A stretch of 64,000 bases of DNA from Dermatophagoides farinae (taxonomy: Eukaryota; Arthropoda; Arachnida; Sarcoptiformes; Pyroglyphidae), in assembly GCF_024713945.1 (NCBI RefSeq), contig NC_134680.1:2752001-2816000 (forward strand). The letters run 5' to 3'. A model generated the notes under the pieces. The model did not search any database. It was not told the origin of the DNA and saw nothing but the letters and a program-made list of their open reading frames with translations. Below are positions 49,554 to 62,745 of this stretch, one piece after another; the stretch's first letter is position 1, and every line of letters starts with the position of its first letter. Made by a program: the position numbers and the translations under genes.

Positions 49554-50660
49554 ATTTTCAACAAAAATATTTTTCGTTGGAATAACAGAATTTCAATTAG
49601 TGGCATCCACTTAACTTTACAATGATCAGGAATGATTCATTTTCTTTTCATTCCATTTTCTTTTAGATTTTACAGAATTGTGTATGTGTGCATGAGAGAC
49701 AAATATGTGGTTCTTTTAATTTAATTTATTGACGTTTATGAATCATGTGACACTTGTTTTGTCTTGATTCTTGATTAATGTACGTTTGTTTTTCATATTT
49801 TTTTTTTTGCTTTTGCTTACTTTCAATTGCACATTTAAAGATCGACAATTTCCGGCCATGACGAATATGATATATGTACATACATTATCGCCCGTACACC
49901 ACTACTGGATAGTAAGACGACCGAATAAAATTCTAAAAGGTATGATATGAAACAACAACAATGATGATAATGATGATGATGATTCTATGTGAAAAAAATG
50001 AGAAAAAAATGTGAATGAATGGGGAGAAAAACAACTAATAAAGTGATACATACCAAACAAATGGAAGGGAAAGCAAAAAAAAAAAATAGAAAAACATTTC
50101 AAATATTAATCAATCATTGATACAATTATCTTGGAATGCATATATTGTGTGTGTGTATGTGTGTTTGTATAATTATTCATTAATTTTGAATGACTGTTAC
50201 CAAGGGATATAAGGATTCGTTATTCGAATGTGGATTTTATGTTTATGTTTTGTGGTAGTTTTTTTGTGGAATTTCTTGAAATTTATTCGATTAGCGTGTA
50301 ACTTAGCATACATTTTTCCCCTTGTCATAAAAAATATGAGAACAATGAGTAACTTTTCGTTGTTTTTCATCTTCATTATCGATGAAATATTTAATATCAA
50401 GATTTTTAAATTCTTCTTTTTCATCATCATTTACGAAAAAAAAATTCGAATAATCTGATAATGATCATATTTTCTGTAGAATTTAATTTTTTTTCTTCTT
50501 CTTTGTTTATTTATCTACAATGTTTGATTAAGGTTTTTTTTCTAAATTCTGTTGATATTATTAAAAATTGAAGAAAATGAGAATTTTTTTTTCTAGAGAA
50601 AATAAAACAGAATATTCAAATGAAGATTTTGATGATGATCGATAACAATGGTAATGATCA
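49554..50660. other. intergenic, 5' flank of GR2 and 3' flank of GR3
   Basis: About 1.1 kb of AT-rich sequence with GT and GAT runs. The small frames on both strands at 49902-50458 are F/K/I-rich and unsupported. No RNA gene recognised. Confidence 0.5.
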
Positions 50661-52013
50661 TTAAATTCGAATATATTTATAAAGCATTGTGAATAATGTA
50701 AAATTAAATGCCAACATTTCAATGAATTTATATTTAGTAATTAGAAAATATCGTCCCAAATAGAATCCATAATCATTAATTATGATGTTTTGTATGAATA
50801 GATTCATACGTACATTTGTACGGTATTTCGAATGTTCATCATTATTGTCGATATTTTCATCATTTGATTGAAATGTTGATGATAATGATGTTTGTATTAC
50901 ACTCAAATGATAAAGTAATCGATAACAAAATTGATTTTTCGATGGAAAATATGCAACATGTACGATAATAATCTGTGTATAAATGAATTGTATGAATGAT
51001 AGAATCGAAATTAAATTGCTTAATGTTAAATATTGTTCTTCCATTTGTACGAAATGAAATTTATCACCATGATGATGATGACGATGATGAATGAATATCA
51101 TACCTAATATGAATCCAATACGACTGATTAGATCGATGAAAAGAAGATATTCTTGATATGGTTTATGTAGCCAACAAATTTCCAAGAAATTTCGTACATA
51201 ATGTTCATGTATGTTTTTTAAATTCATCATTGAAATCAATGATGTTGATGATTGAACATTGTTTATTTGTTCAATAAATTCTTTCATTTTAATTTTTAGA
51301 TATTCAACTGTAAACAATAAATATAGCATCGGTATCAATATCTCACCGAAAAGAAAATATAATCGTCTCCACATGATTGTATGCATGGTTAATGTGGATA
51401 ATAAACGTGTGAATCCCATACGATTACCATGAAGATATTCAGAAATATTGAACCAATAAAGCCTTATATAAATGATTGCTAAACTAATGGTTGTCGAATA
51501 ATAACAAAATCCAGTAATAATACGAAATATTCGAAAAAAATGTAACAATTTTTGTCGTGATGATAATTTTAATTCATTTTTCACTGCCATTATGATAGCT
51601 TGTCGAATCTGAATGAATGAACATCGATAACGAATAACATGAATGTAGATATTTATCCATTTATATTCAGCCACAATCAATGCAATAATAATGGTCCATA
51701 TGATTGATTCAATTGAATGATGGTCAATGCCCATATCGATGATAAAATAATGAAAATAATCGGATAACTGTCCGGTAATTATCAATAAAAGTACAATGAT
51801 TAATATCCATGAATTAATTGTCGTAATTAATGTATGCAAGAATCGTTTCCTTTGAAAAAATCTTACACGATGATCATGATATTCATCCAATGTATATGAT
51901 GTACGTTGAACATAACGTAATGAAATGTTGAAATAATCATCGAATATTTCTTCAATATTTTCATCTTTTATGCCAAATTTAGCCAACAACCATATGACCA
52001 TTGTCAAATCCAT
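50661..52013 (-). CDS. chemoreceptor-like 7TM protein GR3, single exon
   Basis: About 450 residues from the ATG of MDLTMVIWLLAKFG; the frame is open a little further upstream but only with a TTG. At least seven hydrophobic stretches alternate with short basic loops (for example LITTINSWILIIVLLLIITG, IIWTIIIALIVAEY, YYSTTISLAIIYIRL). The C-terminus reads IINDYGFYLGRYFLITKYKF then a last helix, a pattern like gustatory-receptor tails. A His run (HHRHHHHG) occurs in a loop. It is more diverged from GR1/GR2 than they are from each other. Function as a ligand-gated receptor is inferred. It could instead be another insect-type 7TM family. Confidence 0.6.
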   Translation of the reverse strand: MDLTMVIWLLAKFGIKDENIEEIFDDYFNISLRYVQRTSYTLDEYHDHRVRFFQRKRFLHTLITTINSWILIIVLLLIITGQLSDYFHYFIIDMGIDHHSIESIIWTIIIALIVAEYKWINIYIHVIRYRCSFIQIRQAIIMAVKNELKLSSRQKLLHFFRIFRIITGFCYYSTTISLAIIYIRLYWFNISEYLHGNRMGFTRLLSTLTMHTIMWRRLYFLFGEILIPMLYLLFTVEYLKIKMKEFIEQINNVQSSTSLISMMNLKNIHEHYVRNFLEICWLHKPYQEYLLFIDLISRIGFILGMIFIHHRHHHHGDKFHFVQMEEQYLTLSNLISILSFIQFIYTQIIIVHVAYFPSKNQFCYRLLYHLSVIQTSLSSTFQSNDENIDNNDEHSKYRTNVRMNLFIQNIIINDYGFYLGRYFLITKYKFIEMLAFNFTLFTMLYKYIRI

Positions 52014-52444
52014 TTTTTGACTGAATAAAATTGTTTTCAATTCTGAATGTAAAGTAACAATTGAGAAATAAAGAATTCAAAAACATTGAACATGTCATGA
52101 TGATTTGATGATTGATCATTTTCCATTTTTAATTTAGTAGGTTTTTGTGTCAACATTTTTTTTTTGAAAATTAATGTTTTTCTTTATTTTTAAAAATTCA
52201 TCATCAAAAAATGTATTTGATATTTCCGTATCCAATAGTTTCAGTATCCATGAGTCAATGATGATTGTAATCATAAATTTTTTTTTATTTATTGTACCTT
52301 GATTACTAGAAAGTTTTTATATCTTTTTTTTCTGTCTGTTGGATTTTAATTTGGTCATCACCATCATAAAAATTTTAACAAAAAAAAAAAAAAAAAAATT
52401 AGGATCATTTCTGTTTTATTGTTGTTCTTAGCAAAAAAAAAAAA
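52014..52444. promoter_or_regulatory. divergent promoter interval (GR3 / SLC4A11)
   Basis: 431 bases between two divergent start codons, with long A and T tracts and no distinctive motif. Two possible splice acceptors just above the GR3 start suggest an untranslated upstream exon on the minus strand. Confidence 0.35.
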
Positions 52445-55400
52445 ATGTCCACCAATACTGTTAATTCCACCACTGATTCGTCTTCGTCCATTACAAATGA
52501 TTCTATTCAAATTAATGATTATCCCCGTTCATCCATTATGGCAATACCATATGATCATTCTGAAATAAATATGGCCAAACAATATCAACGTCGTTCAACA
52601 CGTGCAATGTTTATCTCCGGTACGGAAATGATTACCGTCATGCAAAATAATTTGGTACCGATGAAATCATTTACGAATGAAATTCGTTCTATACGCGATG
52701 TTGAAATGTTTTTGAAAAATCCATTAATTTTACTTAATATTGATGATGCCAATGTTAACAATATAATCGAAATGATGATCAAGGTATTTATCTGTTTGTT
52801 TGTTAGTTTGTTCATAAAACGATAAATTTTTTTTTGATGATGATAATCTGATTTGACTTAATCTGAATTTCTATTGAAATACAATTGTTGTTGTTGTTTT
52901 TTTTCACACTGTAGAAAATTGTCGGCACATCATCATCATTGTTCGGTGAACTGGAATTGGAACAATTTCGTCAGGCCATCTATAACGAAGACAATGGTTT
53001 TCAATTTAAAAATTTTATTCAAGGCGTTTATTATGGTGATGATGATGGTAATCATGTTTTACATGATTCTACTTGGTGTTGTGTATTTGCAACGATTGAA
53101 TCATCGACATCATCATCATCATCGTCGTCATCATTGTTGTTGACACGTAAAATTCTAATCACAAGATTATTGAGGCCAACAAATTTTGGTCCAACATTGA
53201 ATGCTGTACGTTTGATTATATTGATAATCGTTCCGGCACCACAGAAATCAACAAAAAATGCATTCGAAATTGCCCGAACCTATGCAACATTAATGGCCGA
53301 TGCTCGTACACGTAATGATTTATTACATACGAATGATGAACAACTATTTATCGATATTATTGGTGATCGTCTTGAACGACTCAAATCTCGTGATCAAGAT
53401 ATTATGGAGATTGAGGAAAATTTTAAAGAAATCGATGATGAACAATCGGTACATTTTCAATGCTCATTTGGTCGTGGTATCCGTGAAAATTTTAATCGTC
53501 GTATACGATATTATTGGAGTGATTATCGTGATGGTTTAGATGGTTGCCAAACATTGACAAAAGTTTGTTCATCAACAATGTCATTATTTTTTGCCTGCAT
53601 CTTACCATGTATTGCATTCGGCGTACTTAATCAACATAATACCGAAGGAAAAATCGGCCCAAAAGAAGCATTACTTGGCCAGGCTATCGGTGGTTTAATA
53701 TTTGCTTTATTTGCTGGTCAACCATTAGTTATTATTTCAACTACAGCACCATTATGTCTATATACATCGATTGTTCATAGTATTGCCAGTAATTTATCCA
53801 TTGATTTTTTCGATCTTTTTGCTTTGGTTGGCATTTGGAATTCATTATTTCTATTAATTTATTCTATATTTGATTTATCACAATTAATGCGTCTTTGTAC
53901 ACGATCAACGGAAGAATTATTTGCCACATTTATATTTTTTGCATTTACAATCGATTCAATTAAAGAATGTATCACTAGTTTTCGGCAACATTATTATTGT
54001 ATCGATATGAATCAAACGATGATTCCTAATATCGATACTATCGATGATATGGATTGTGCACCAGAAAAAAGTATTCTTTTTCTATTCTTAATGTTGGGAA
54101 CATTTGCATTAGGATTGATGCTTTATAATTTTAGCAAAACGTAAGTTTATCTTTTGCATAAAATATTTCATTTTTTCCCATTCTCTTCTCAATAAACAGG
54201 CCTTATTTGAATCAATTCTTACGTACCACATTAGCCGATTATTCTCTACCCATATCGGTCATCATATTCACTTTGATTGGTTCGATCGCATTCAAACGAA
54301 TTGAACCGGATTCATTTAAAGTTTCCAATGGATATAATTTGCATATTGTTCAATTTCAAACAATGAATCCAGTATCATTAGCACTATCATTATTACTTGG
54401 TTTTGCATTATCAATGTTATTTTTTATCGATCAAAATGTATCGGCTGCATTGGTTTCAGCACCAGCTAATCGTCTAAAAAAAGGTGATGCATATCATTGG
54501 GATCTGTTGATTGTTGCCATCATTAATCTTGGATTATCATTGATCGGTTATCCATGGATGCATGGTATTTTACCACATTCACCAATGCATGCTAGAAGTT
54601 TGGCCGATGTTATTACTGTTGGATCATCGTCATCATCATTTTATTCAAGTGATAAATCAAATATCCGACAGATTGTTGTAAAAAGCCGTGAAACACGTAT
54701 CACTGGTATTGTGATACATATATTAATTGCCATTGTAATCATATTTATACCATGGATTCTATCATACATACCTGTTGCCGTTCTATGTGGTCTATTTCTA
54801 TATTGTGCCGCATCAACATTACGTGAAAATTCACTATATGAACGTATACTATTGTTTTTCACTGAACAGGTAAATTAATTTTTTTCTTTTCTTTCTTTTT
54901 TCTGTATTTTTCCATTCTAAGAACACGAAAAGTGAACAACGGAAAAAATCTTTTGTTCTGTTTTCTCTTCTATTGAGTTTTGTTTCTATTTCCGTCTTTG
55001 TTTTTAATTTTTCAATTTTTTCTCATTTCTTTTTTACTCGTATCTTGAAACAAAACCCAAAACCAAAACAAACGAAAAAAAATTTCCTATTTAGACTTCC
55101 TATCCACCAACACATTATCTACGGAAATGTCCACAGCGTATTGTACATTCATTCACAATGATTCAATTGTTTCAATTGATTTTAATATGCTTTTTCGGTT
55201 TTTCACCATGGGAATATGTACAGCTTGTATTTCCATTGATCATTGCATTATTGATTCCCATTAGGTAAGTGTATTCTTCATTTTTTCTTTTTTACAATTG
55301 ATGATTTTATACAATATACATTCGTTGTGTTTATGTGTGAAAACGCCCAAATAAACTATACCTATACGAGTATTGTAATGATGTTTGATAATGATAGTAA

Positions 55401-55669
55401 GATGCATTATTGCCAGTTATTATTATTATTATTTTATATTTTATTGTGCTCAATTTTTTCCATTCATTCATATATTCATTGATAATATTTTTCACAGTTT
55501 TTTCTGTCGCATCTTTTTTTCAAGTAATTTTTTTTCTTTTAACTATATTACCAAATATCGTTTTCACTTGTTGTTGTTGTTTGTTTGTTTGTTATTGTTT
55601 AGATGGCTGATTCTACCACGATTCATTGGAAAACATTATCTGGCCATTATTGATAATAAACATTGTTGA
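52445..55669 (+). CDS. SLC4A11: SLC4A11-like bicarbonate-transporter-family protein (5 exons)
   Basis: Plasma-membrane transporter of the SLC4 family. SLC4A11 members carry H+/OH-, NH3 or borate-linked fluxes rather than classic anion exchange (family knowledge). Exons 52445-52783, 52915-54140, 54200-54869, 55095-55264 and 55603-55669; all joins keep frame, giving 823 residues. Seen: a short cytosolic N-domain of about 340 residues with poly-Ser; then the membrane domain with YWSDYRDGLDG, EALLGQAIGGLIFALFAGQP, STTAPLCLYTSIV, LVGIWNSLF, STEELFATFIF, MLFFIDQNVSAAL, GDAYHWDLLIV, then HYLRKCPQRIVHSFT and PLIIALLIPIRWLILPR near the end. The last two blocks are closest to SLC4A11 rather than to AE or NBC branches. 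The gene is nested between minus-strand chemoreceptors. Confidence 0.93.
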
Positions 55670-55949
55670 ATATTCGATTTAACTGGTTGGTTTTTTTCCT
55701 ATTTGGAAAAACAACACCCAAAAAAACTGAAACTGAATCAGTAAAATAAACACCAAAAAAACATGGCATCTCAATGATATATTTTATAATGGTAAACGCA
55801 TTCGGATTTTATTATCTTTAATGTAATAATCAAGATTAGATTAGATATATGACAATATCGTTTCCAAGTTCATCGCCATCATCATCACCATCATCATCTG
55901 CTAAATTTTTTCAGATTTTTTTAACGATTTATATGCAAAACAGAAACAT

Positions 55950-57374
55950 TTAACATAGATGAATAGAAACTATGATGTTGAAAAAAAAACAACAACAAAA
56001 AAGAAGAAGAAAATAAAACAGCACAAGTGTCATCATTATCATAAATAGGTGTGTCTAGATATTATTATCATATATATAAATACAAACCTTTGCAAATGAT
56101 TTGACTGATATTAATGTAATTTTTGAATATGTTAAACCATAATGATTATTTGTATGAAATTTTTCAATATAATTCGATAATCGTATTTGTTTTCGTAACA
56201 GCCACCATCGTCGTTGTCGATTTGATGATAATGATGTACAATTTGCTGCCATCGATAATAAACATTTGGAACATTTATGTATCTTAATGGAAAAATAAGC
56301 ACATAATAAATGTGCACCAAATACACCGATCCATTGTTGTAAGGCCATCGATAATGTTAATAATCCTTCTAATAGTGATTGTTGTTGATATTGAATGATC
56401 AATGATCCCATTAGAAATATATTTAATGGTGTTGTTGCCATTAAAAATGTGGTTAACATATGTGAATATTGTCCATCCATTGTTTCGATTACAAGTAATG
56501 TATCCGTATGTTCCATCATGAATCGTTCAATATGATTATAATCATTGATAGAATGTTGCTGTTGCTGTTGTCGTTGTTGTTGTTGTTGTTGTATACTAAT
56601 TTGTCGCCATCGATGCATAATACTTTTCAATAGATGATCACATTGGCCAAGTTTTATAAAAACAATAACAGTAAATAAAAATAAACCAATTGTAACAAAA
56701 ATTAATATATGTGCCATGCAATACAAAACAAACAATGTGAATAGACAATTCATTTCGGTTATAGTAATCAATGAAAAACCAATCAAATTTTTTGGATAAA
56801 TTTTTTCATTCACAATAAATAAACGGATATAAGTATAATGTAAAAATATGTTGAAAAAATTCAATACAATAATGATTAATTGAAACATGCATAAAAATCT
56901 ATATACATTATAACGAATAAATTGACAACAATCATATGATTTTGAATGAAATATAAAGTATTTATAAAGAAAAAATTCACCATTTTGTTCATAGAAAATT
57001 TTACATACAATTGAATATAAACGTAAATGAAAATTTAGATACCAAATTTGATAGAAATATTGTACCAAAAAACACATCGGTATAGCTATTAAATTTAATT
57101 TTTCATCCAATTTAAATAAATATGATAGATCGATGAATATGAAACGATATTCCGGTATATTTGGACTTAGATATGTTAATAATAATCGTAACATGAATAA
57201 CCATTGACAAATAATGATTATTATTAAACAATGGCGATCATGATGTCCATTTTCAATATTATTATTATTATTAATGCGATAAATACGATCCGCACATTGT
57301 TCAATATAATCAATACGTTTAAATGGTGACATTTCATTAGCCATCATAATGGCTACAGATTTTAATTGATTCAT
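55950..57374 (-). CDS. gustatory-receptor-like 7TM protein GR4 (2 exons proposed)
   Basis: First exon 57374-56088 starts at MNQLKSVAIMMANEM; the frame runs on into AAG with a GTTTGT donor. A terminal exon 56054-55950, after a TCTAG acceptor, would add THLFMIMMTLVLFYFLLLF, a final hydrophobic helix as in GR5-GR7. That join is inferred; reading through the donor gives only ten more residues. Seen: seven or so hydrophobic segments, a loop with a poly-Gln run (RWRQISIQQQQ), and the arthropod GR signature HYGLTYSKITLISVKSFAK before the last intron. Total about 463 residues. Likely a chemosensory ion-channel subunit (family inference). Confidence 0.7.
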
Positions 57375-58122
57375 TGTTATTAATAAATAAACCAATCGAT
57401 TTGATCAAAGATTATGATCAATCCAATGAAAATGATAACAATACCACTTTTGCAATGATATGATTCAGGCAAAGAACAAAAACAACTAATGAATGAATAT
57501 GAATAATGAATGTCAAAAATATTTTTTTTTTTTATATTTTTCAAAATTTCGACTGAAATTTCGATTCAAAAAAGAATAGCAACAAAGTTGAAATGGTAAT
57601 GATCATTAATTTATTATCATTATCTTCATTATATGGAAACGATATTGCATAAGCACAAAATCTTTGATAAAGAGAATAGATTAAAAACACAATCGATACA
57701 AACAAATAATCGATGAAAAGGCAATAAAAAAATTATTCAAAAAAAAAAAATTAAAATTCTTCGTATGACTACAACAACAACAACGAATGAATCTTCATAC
57801 ATTCTTAACTTGAACATTTTTTGTTGTTGTTGTTGTTGTTGTTGTTCTTGTGATTCATAGGTTGATAGAATTAATTCTAAATGAAATTCTTTTTTGATTC
57901 TTCCTGCCAAGATCAATCGATGATCAATTCAAATCGATATTAGTTTTTTTTGTGTAAGTTTGTCTGAATGGTTTTTTTCTAATCCTACTGTGATATTCAT
58001 GTTTGGTGCAGCAGAAAAATCTTATTAATGGTTTGCATATTTTTTTTAGCTAAAAATAAAAAAGAAAATCTGGATTGCAAATTTCAATTTATGAATAATG
58101 GATGAAAACGATGAATTACATT
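57375..58122. other. intergenic spacer between GR4 and GR5
   Basis: About 750 AT-rich bases with a GTT run. It should contain the GR4 promoter and the GR5 3' UTR. Nothing else recognised. Confidence 0.5.
57821..57846. repeat. (GTT)n microsatellite
   Basis: Perfect GTT run of about 8 units. Confidence 0.9.
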
Positions 58123-59908
58123 TTAAGCCAAACGTTTCTGTGATGACATTTGTGTTACCTTCAGGAAATAAGCGATAATCAAACCAACAATCTATTTTGT
58201 TGTTATCAAAAAAAGAGAAAGAAAAACATGAAATGAAAGTTCATTTTTTGTTTGTAAATAATCAACAACAATAACAACAACAACAACAAACCTCAAAAAA
58301 TTTAAAATATGTTATGATAAAAAAATTGAAGAAATAGAAGCCCATACGTTTTTTCGATTGATTTTCAATGGCAAACATCAACTTGATATGATCATTGATC
58401 AATTGATGAATAGAAAATGAAAATGGGATAGAAAAAAAAATAGAACGGAAAATGGAAATATGGTCAATATCATTATTGTGTGATGAGGTTAAATTTTTTT
58501 TCTTTTTTTTCCTACTTATAATACTACTTACATCATATGCACAATAGGTATTCAAACGTCCCATTTGTGAAATATTAAAGTTATTCAATATTTTCAATGA
58601 TTTCAATGATTCTTCATAAACAGATGAAGCCGTATTCAATAGAAAAAATATGACAATAATAGCCAATACAACTGAATATAATAATGATATTCGTACGGTC
58701 AAATCGATTGGCATAAAAATGGATGTATATAATACTACATTTATAAATGTAGCGACAAATAATATTAAAAAAAATAATACTTTACTAAAATATTCTGAAC
58801 TAAATTGTTGAATATCATTGCCAATTTGATTAAATTGTCTTCGCATCAAATCGATATGAGACATTGTAATTATTGTTATTTTTCTTGTTCCACATTGTGA
58901 TCGACTCGTATTGGTTGTCCACTTCATTACTAATTCATTAATCTCACGTATACGATAACGAAGATATGAACAAATTATATAAAAATAAATAAGATTCCAT
59001 GAATATGCAGTATATGTAAATGATGATGATACACCAAAAAACACTGACCATGGTAGTCCAAAAATAATGAATTCATTCAATGAACATTTAAACCATAATG
59101 GCCAGGCGCTTAAAATAAATGATACAACACCGACGGTAATCATATTCAATCGACAGAATTGTATACCGAAACGTGTTTTAGCCAATAATTTTGCTACAAG
59201 CTTCGCATCATGTAATCGGGCATCAGATGATGGACAACGGCCACCAAGAAAATCTAATGATTGTAAAAATGTTGGCCGAATTCCACGTATATAATGTATA
59301 ACACACATAAGTTGAACGCTTATACCCATCATCGTATAAACAATGGCTGCAATATTAATATGTGTTTTCGCTCCCATACACCATGGCCAATCACCAAGAT
59401 ATATGAAATAACGACGATTTTCATTCAATTTTGTTGAAATAAATAATGCAACAATACTACGTAGAATATAAATAAATCCAATAGACAATACGAATGCCGG
59501 ATTATAGAACCAATGACGGCGATAATTTTGATCCAAACAATCTGGTCGATAAAGATGTATTCCATAACGATAGAATTGTGTGCCAACACTACGTACAGCA
59601 TATGATGGATCAATCAATTTGAAAGGATTAAATTTTTGTTCAAAATCACCATTCAATAGACTTATTTCACGAATTAACCGATGACGATGGGATCGTTTGT
59701 TTTTATTGTCAATACTTTGATCAATTACCGATTGTTGTTTGATTATTGCATTACGAGACATCATTGTATCGGTTCTCATCATCATCATTCTTTTATCCAT
59801 CTTTTTTCGATTATGATTTTTGAAAATTTTCAAACAACTAAATTTGTTGCTCACATGTAGAACTTGATCATGATCTTTGTGAATGCAAATTATGTATATT
59901 ATCTCCAT
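58123..59908 (-). CDS. gustatory-receptor-like 7TM protein GR5 (3 exons)
   Basis: Exons 59908-58532, 58381-58292 and 58191-58123, all phase 0, giving 511 residues; an ATG at 59800 (MDKRMMMM) would give 475. The second exon is exactly 90 bases and encodes LMFAIENQSKKRMGFYFFNF and following residues. The third is 69 bases and adds the last helix IVGLIIAYFLKV. This exon pattern repeats in GR6 and GR7. Conserved blocks shared with GR6: QFYRYGIHLYRP, FIYLGDWPWCMGAKTHINIA, RGIRPTFLQSLDFLGGR, VGVVSFILSAWPLWFKC and FLLNTASSVYEES. The final three-exon layout with KRMGF before TM7 is typical of arthropod gustatory receptors. It appears intact. Confidence 0.8.
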
Positions 59909-61256
59909 GATTTATATATTCAAATTTATTAATCGTCATAAGAATTAAAAAAAACTAATTATCAATAACCATTGCTATGAAATAGATATGACATAAAGAA
60001 AAAATCAACAAGACAAACAATCAACGATAATGAATAAAATTTTTGTTTGTTTTCTTTTTTAAATGCAAACAAAATATAAGTATTAAAAGGTATGATGATC
60101 AAACAAGATTTATTATCAAACATCACGAAATTGTTTCATTGTAAGATCATCCAATTTATGTTTCTTTTCATATCAAATTCATTATCAATTTTGACTTGAA
60201 ATTAACGTCGTTGTTGTCAGAACAATGAATATTCGTTAATTTCTTTCTGAAAAAGCCAATTTTTTTTCGTAAATTAATAAATCTTATTATTATTTTTCTG
60301 AAAAAAACATGAAAAAAATTCAAAACGATCCGCAAAAAAAATGGTTGTCAGAAAGATTTCCCAATAATGCGTGATTATAAATCATTATTCATCCATTTAT
60401 TATTATAATTTTGTGATTCAACTAATAATCCATTCGTGGTGGGAATTCTCCCCAGTTCTAATGATTCTGACATGAGGTTATTTCAACTATATATGTTGAT
60501 GTAAGTCACAAATCGAGGGAATTATCCATTTTTTATATATTCTAATAATTGCCATCTGTGTTTATTGCCATTTCTTCAGAATGATAATAAATTCAAATTA
60601 AAATCTAGACAATCTATAGTATAGATTCTATACTATCGAGAGAAAATTATCGTAAATTAGAATTCAATTTGTGTGTGTGTGTTTGTGTTTCTGTTTTTTA
60701 TGGTCCGAAAAAAATTGTTACCAATTTTCGTCTCATACATTATTAACGAACAAGAAATAAAAAGAATTCAATTTCAGAATCAACAACAACAACAACTACT
60801 ACGAAATAGACATTTTACACAATCGATAAAAATTGACGATTGTTCATCTCTTGCTCATTGACGTCATCTTATGGCCATATATGACTTTTTTTATTATTTT
60901 TTTTTAAGAAAAATTTTTAATTTTATTCATTATAAAAAACCAAAATCAAAGATTAATGCTACGAAAACACCATTTCCGAAATAATGATAATGATCTGTTT
61001 TTGTTGTGAACAAACAAACCAAAAAAAAAAAAAAAAATGACAATCAATATGGTGCTGAAAAACAATGAAATTCAGAATATTTTGATTGTTTTTGTAACTA
61101 CATTTGAACGATAATTAAATTTTTATTTTTTTATTATTTGTGGATAAAATAGGAATTGAAAATGTTAATGATAATTTATTCTCTGAGAAACAGAATTCTT
61201 TATTTGGTTCTTAAGATTTGTTGTAGAAAATATTTTGCCTTTTTTAATCAATCAAA
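59909..61256. other. intergenic spacer between GR5 and GR6
   Basis: About 1.35 kb. The part from about 60750 to the GR6 stop resembles 63030-63667, so it is the 3' flank of the tandem unit. No other gene; the frame at 60673-60861 is unsupported. Confidence 0.5.
60616..60636. repeat. perfect inverted repeat (10-bp arms, 1-bp spacer)
   Basis: Arms ATAGTATAGA and TCTATACTAT are exact reverse complements around one T. It is AT-rich and may be chance or a small hairpin. Confidence 0.75.
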
Positions 61257-62745
61257 TTAGATCAATTGTTTTGTAAATGATAATTGTACAATTTTCAGAA
61301 AAAACATCATTATAAATGCGGCAATCTAAATTTGTTGGACAATATTAATGATAAATAAAGAATTAGCACTGGAAATTGTTTTGGAAATGTTGAATGAAAC
61401 AATGAATGATTACCTCAAAAAATCTTGAAGAATTTATGATGAACATGCAAAGAAAATAGAAACCCATACGTTTATGGGATTGACTTTCAATAGTTAGTAG
61501 AATCTAAAAATGAAAAAAAATTCAATGAAAATAATTAGAAAAATCAAAAAACGGAATCTTTTTTCACGTAAATACAAACATTATATAATGTACATGGATT
61601 ATGATTTTGAATTTGTGAGATATAAAATTTATTCAACACTTTACGAGAAACGCCCGCTTCATTATAAACTAATGATGCTGTATTCAATAAGAAATAGATA
61701 GCCGACGTTGTTAAAAAACCGCATAGAATAATGAAAAACGTATGGTCAAATCAACAGGTACGAATAAAGCGGTATAAAGTACAACATTTAAAAATGTACC
61801 CAATAATGTGACAATGATTAAGATGACATTTTTATAATAATTGTTATTAAAATGTTGAATATCTTTACCGATACGATTCAAATGAGTACGTAATAGTCTT
61901 AAGTTTGATTTATTCATTAATTTCCGTATACAACGTTGTTTCAATTGCAATTGTGAAAGACGTACTACTAAATCATTAATTTCACGTAATCGATAGCAAA
62001 GAAAATTGCAAAGTATATAGAAATAGGCCATATTCCAGAAATAAGCGCTGAATGTAAAATATGATGCAAAAGCAAATATTATTGACCATGGTAAACCATA
62101 TGTCAGGAATTCAATGGTCGTACATTTAAACCATAATGGCCATGCACTCAATATGAAAGATACAATACCAACAGCACGTGTATTAAATTCACAATAATTA
62201 ACAATCCAACGTGTTTTGGTAAGCAAATTTTCAATATAACGATTATCATTCAAACATGCAGCTGATGGTGTCATTCGGCCAGCTAAAAAATCCAATGAAT
62301 ATAGAAATGTTGGCCGAATGCCACGATGATGATTATAAATGGTTAATAATAATAGACTTATTCCAATTGACACATCACAAATGGCAGCCAAATTTATATG
62401 TGTTTTTGCGCCAATACAATACATATAATCACCCAAATAGATGAAATATTTACGATTTTCATTCGGTTCGGCTGATATGAAGAATGCCGTTATACTTCGG
62501 AATAGATAGACGAATTCCATAAACAATATGAATAATGGATTATAATACCAATTACGGTGATAATCATTCCCAATACATGGTGGCCGATAAATATGGATAC
62601 CATATCGATATAAATGTGTACCAACAATAGATACCCGTAATGATTCGGGTATCGCTTTATATGGATTGATAATAACTTTATCATCATTTTCTAACCGTCG
62701 TCGATGAATGAATAAATTTTTTAATTTTTTTGTCATTTTAAACAT
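61257..62745 (-). pseudogene. gustatory-receptor-like GR6, paralogue of GR5, one frameshift
   Basis: Exon 1 is 62745-61580, exon 2 is 61503-61414 (90 bases) and exon 3 is 61325-61257 (69 bases), matching GR5 exon for exon. Start MFKMTKKLKN. The frame is intact through TIRFSLFYAVF, then meets TAA at 61713-61711. The homologous continuation FLLNTASLVYNEAGV and YISQIQNHNPCTLYN is present just downstream in another frame, so a single 1-base loss (or 2-base gain) near a run of six T separates the parts. Exons 2 (ILLTIESQSHKRMGFYFLCM) and 3 (IAAFIMMFFLKIVQLSF) are open. Either a young pseudogene or a homopolymer base-call error. Confidence 0.78.
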
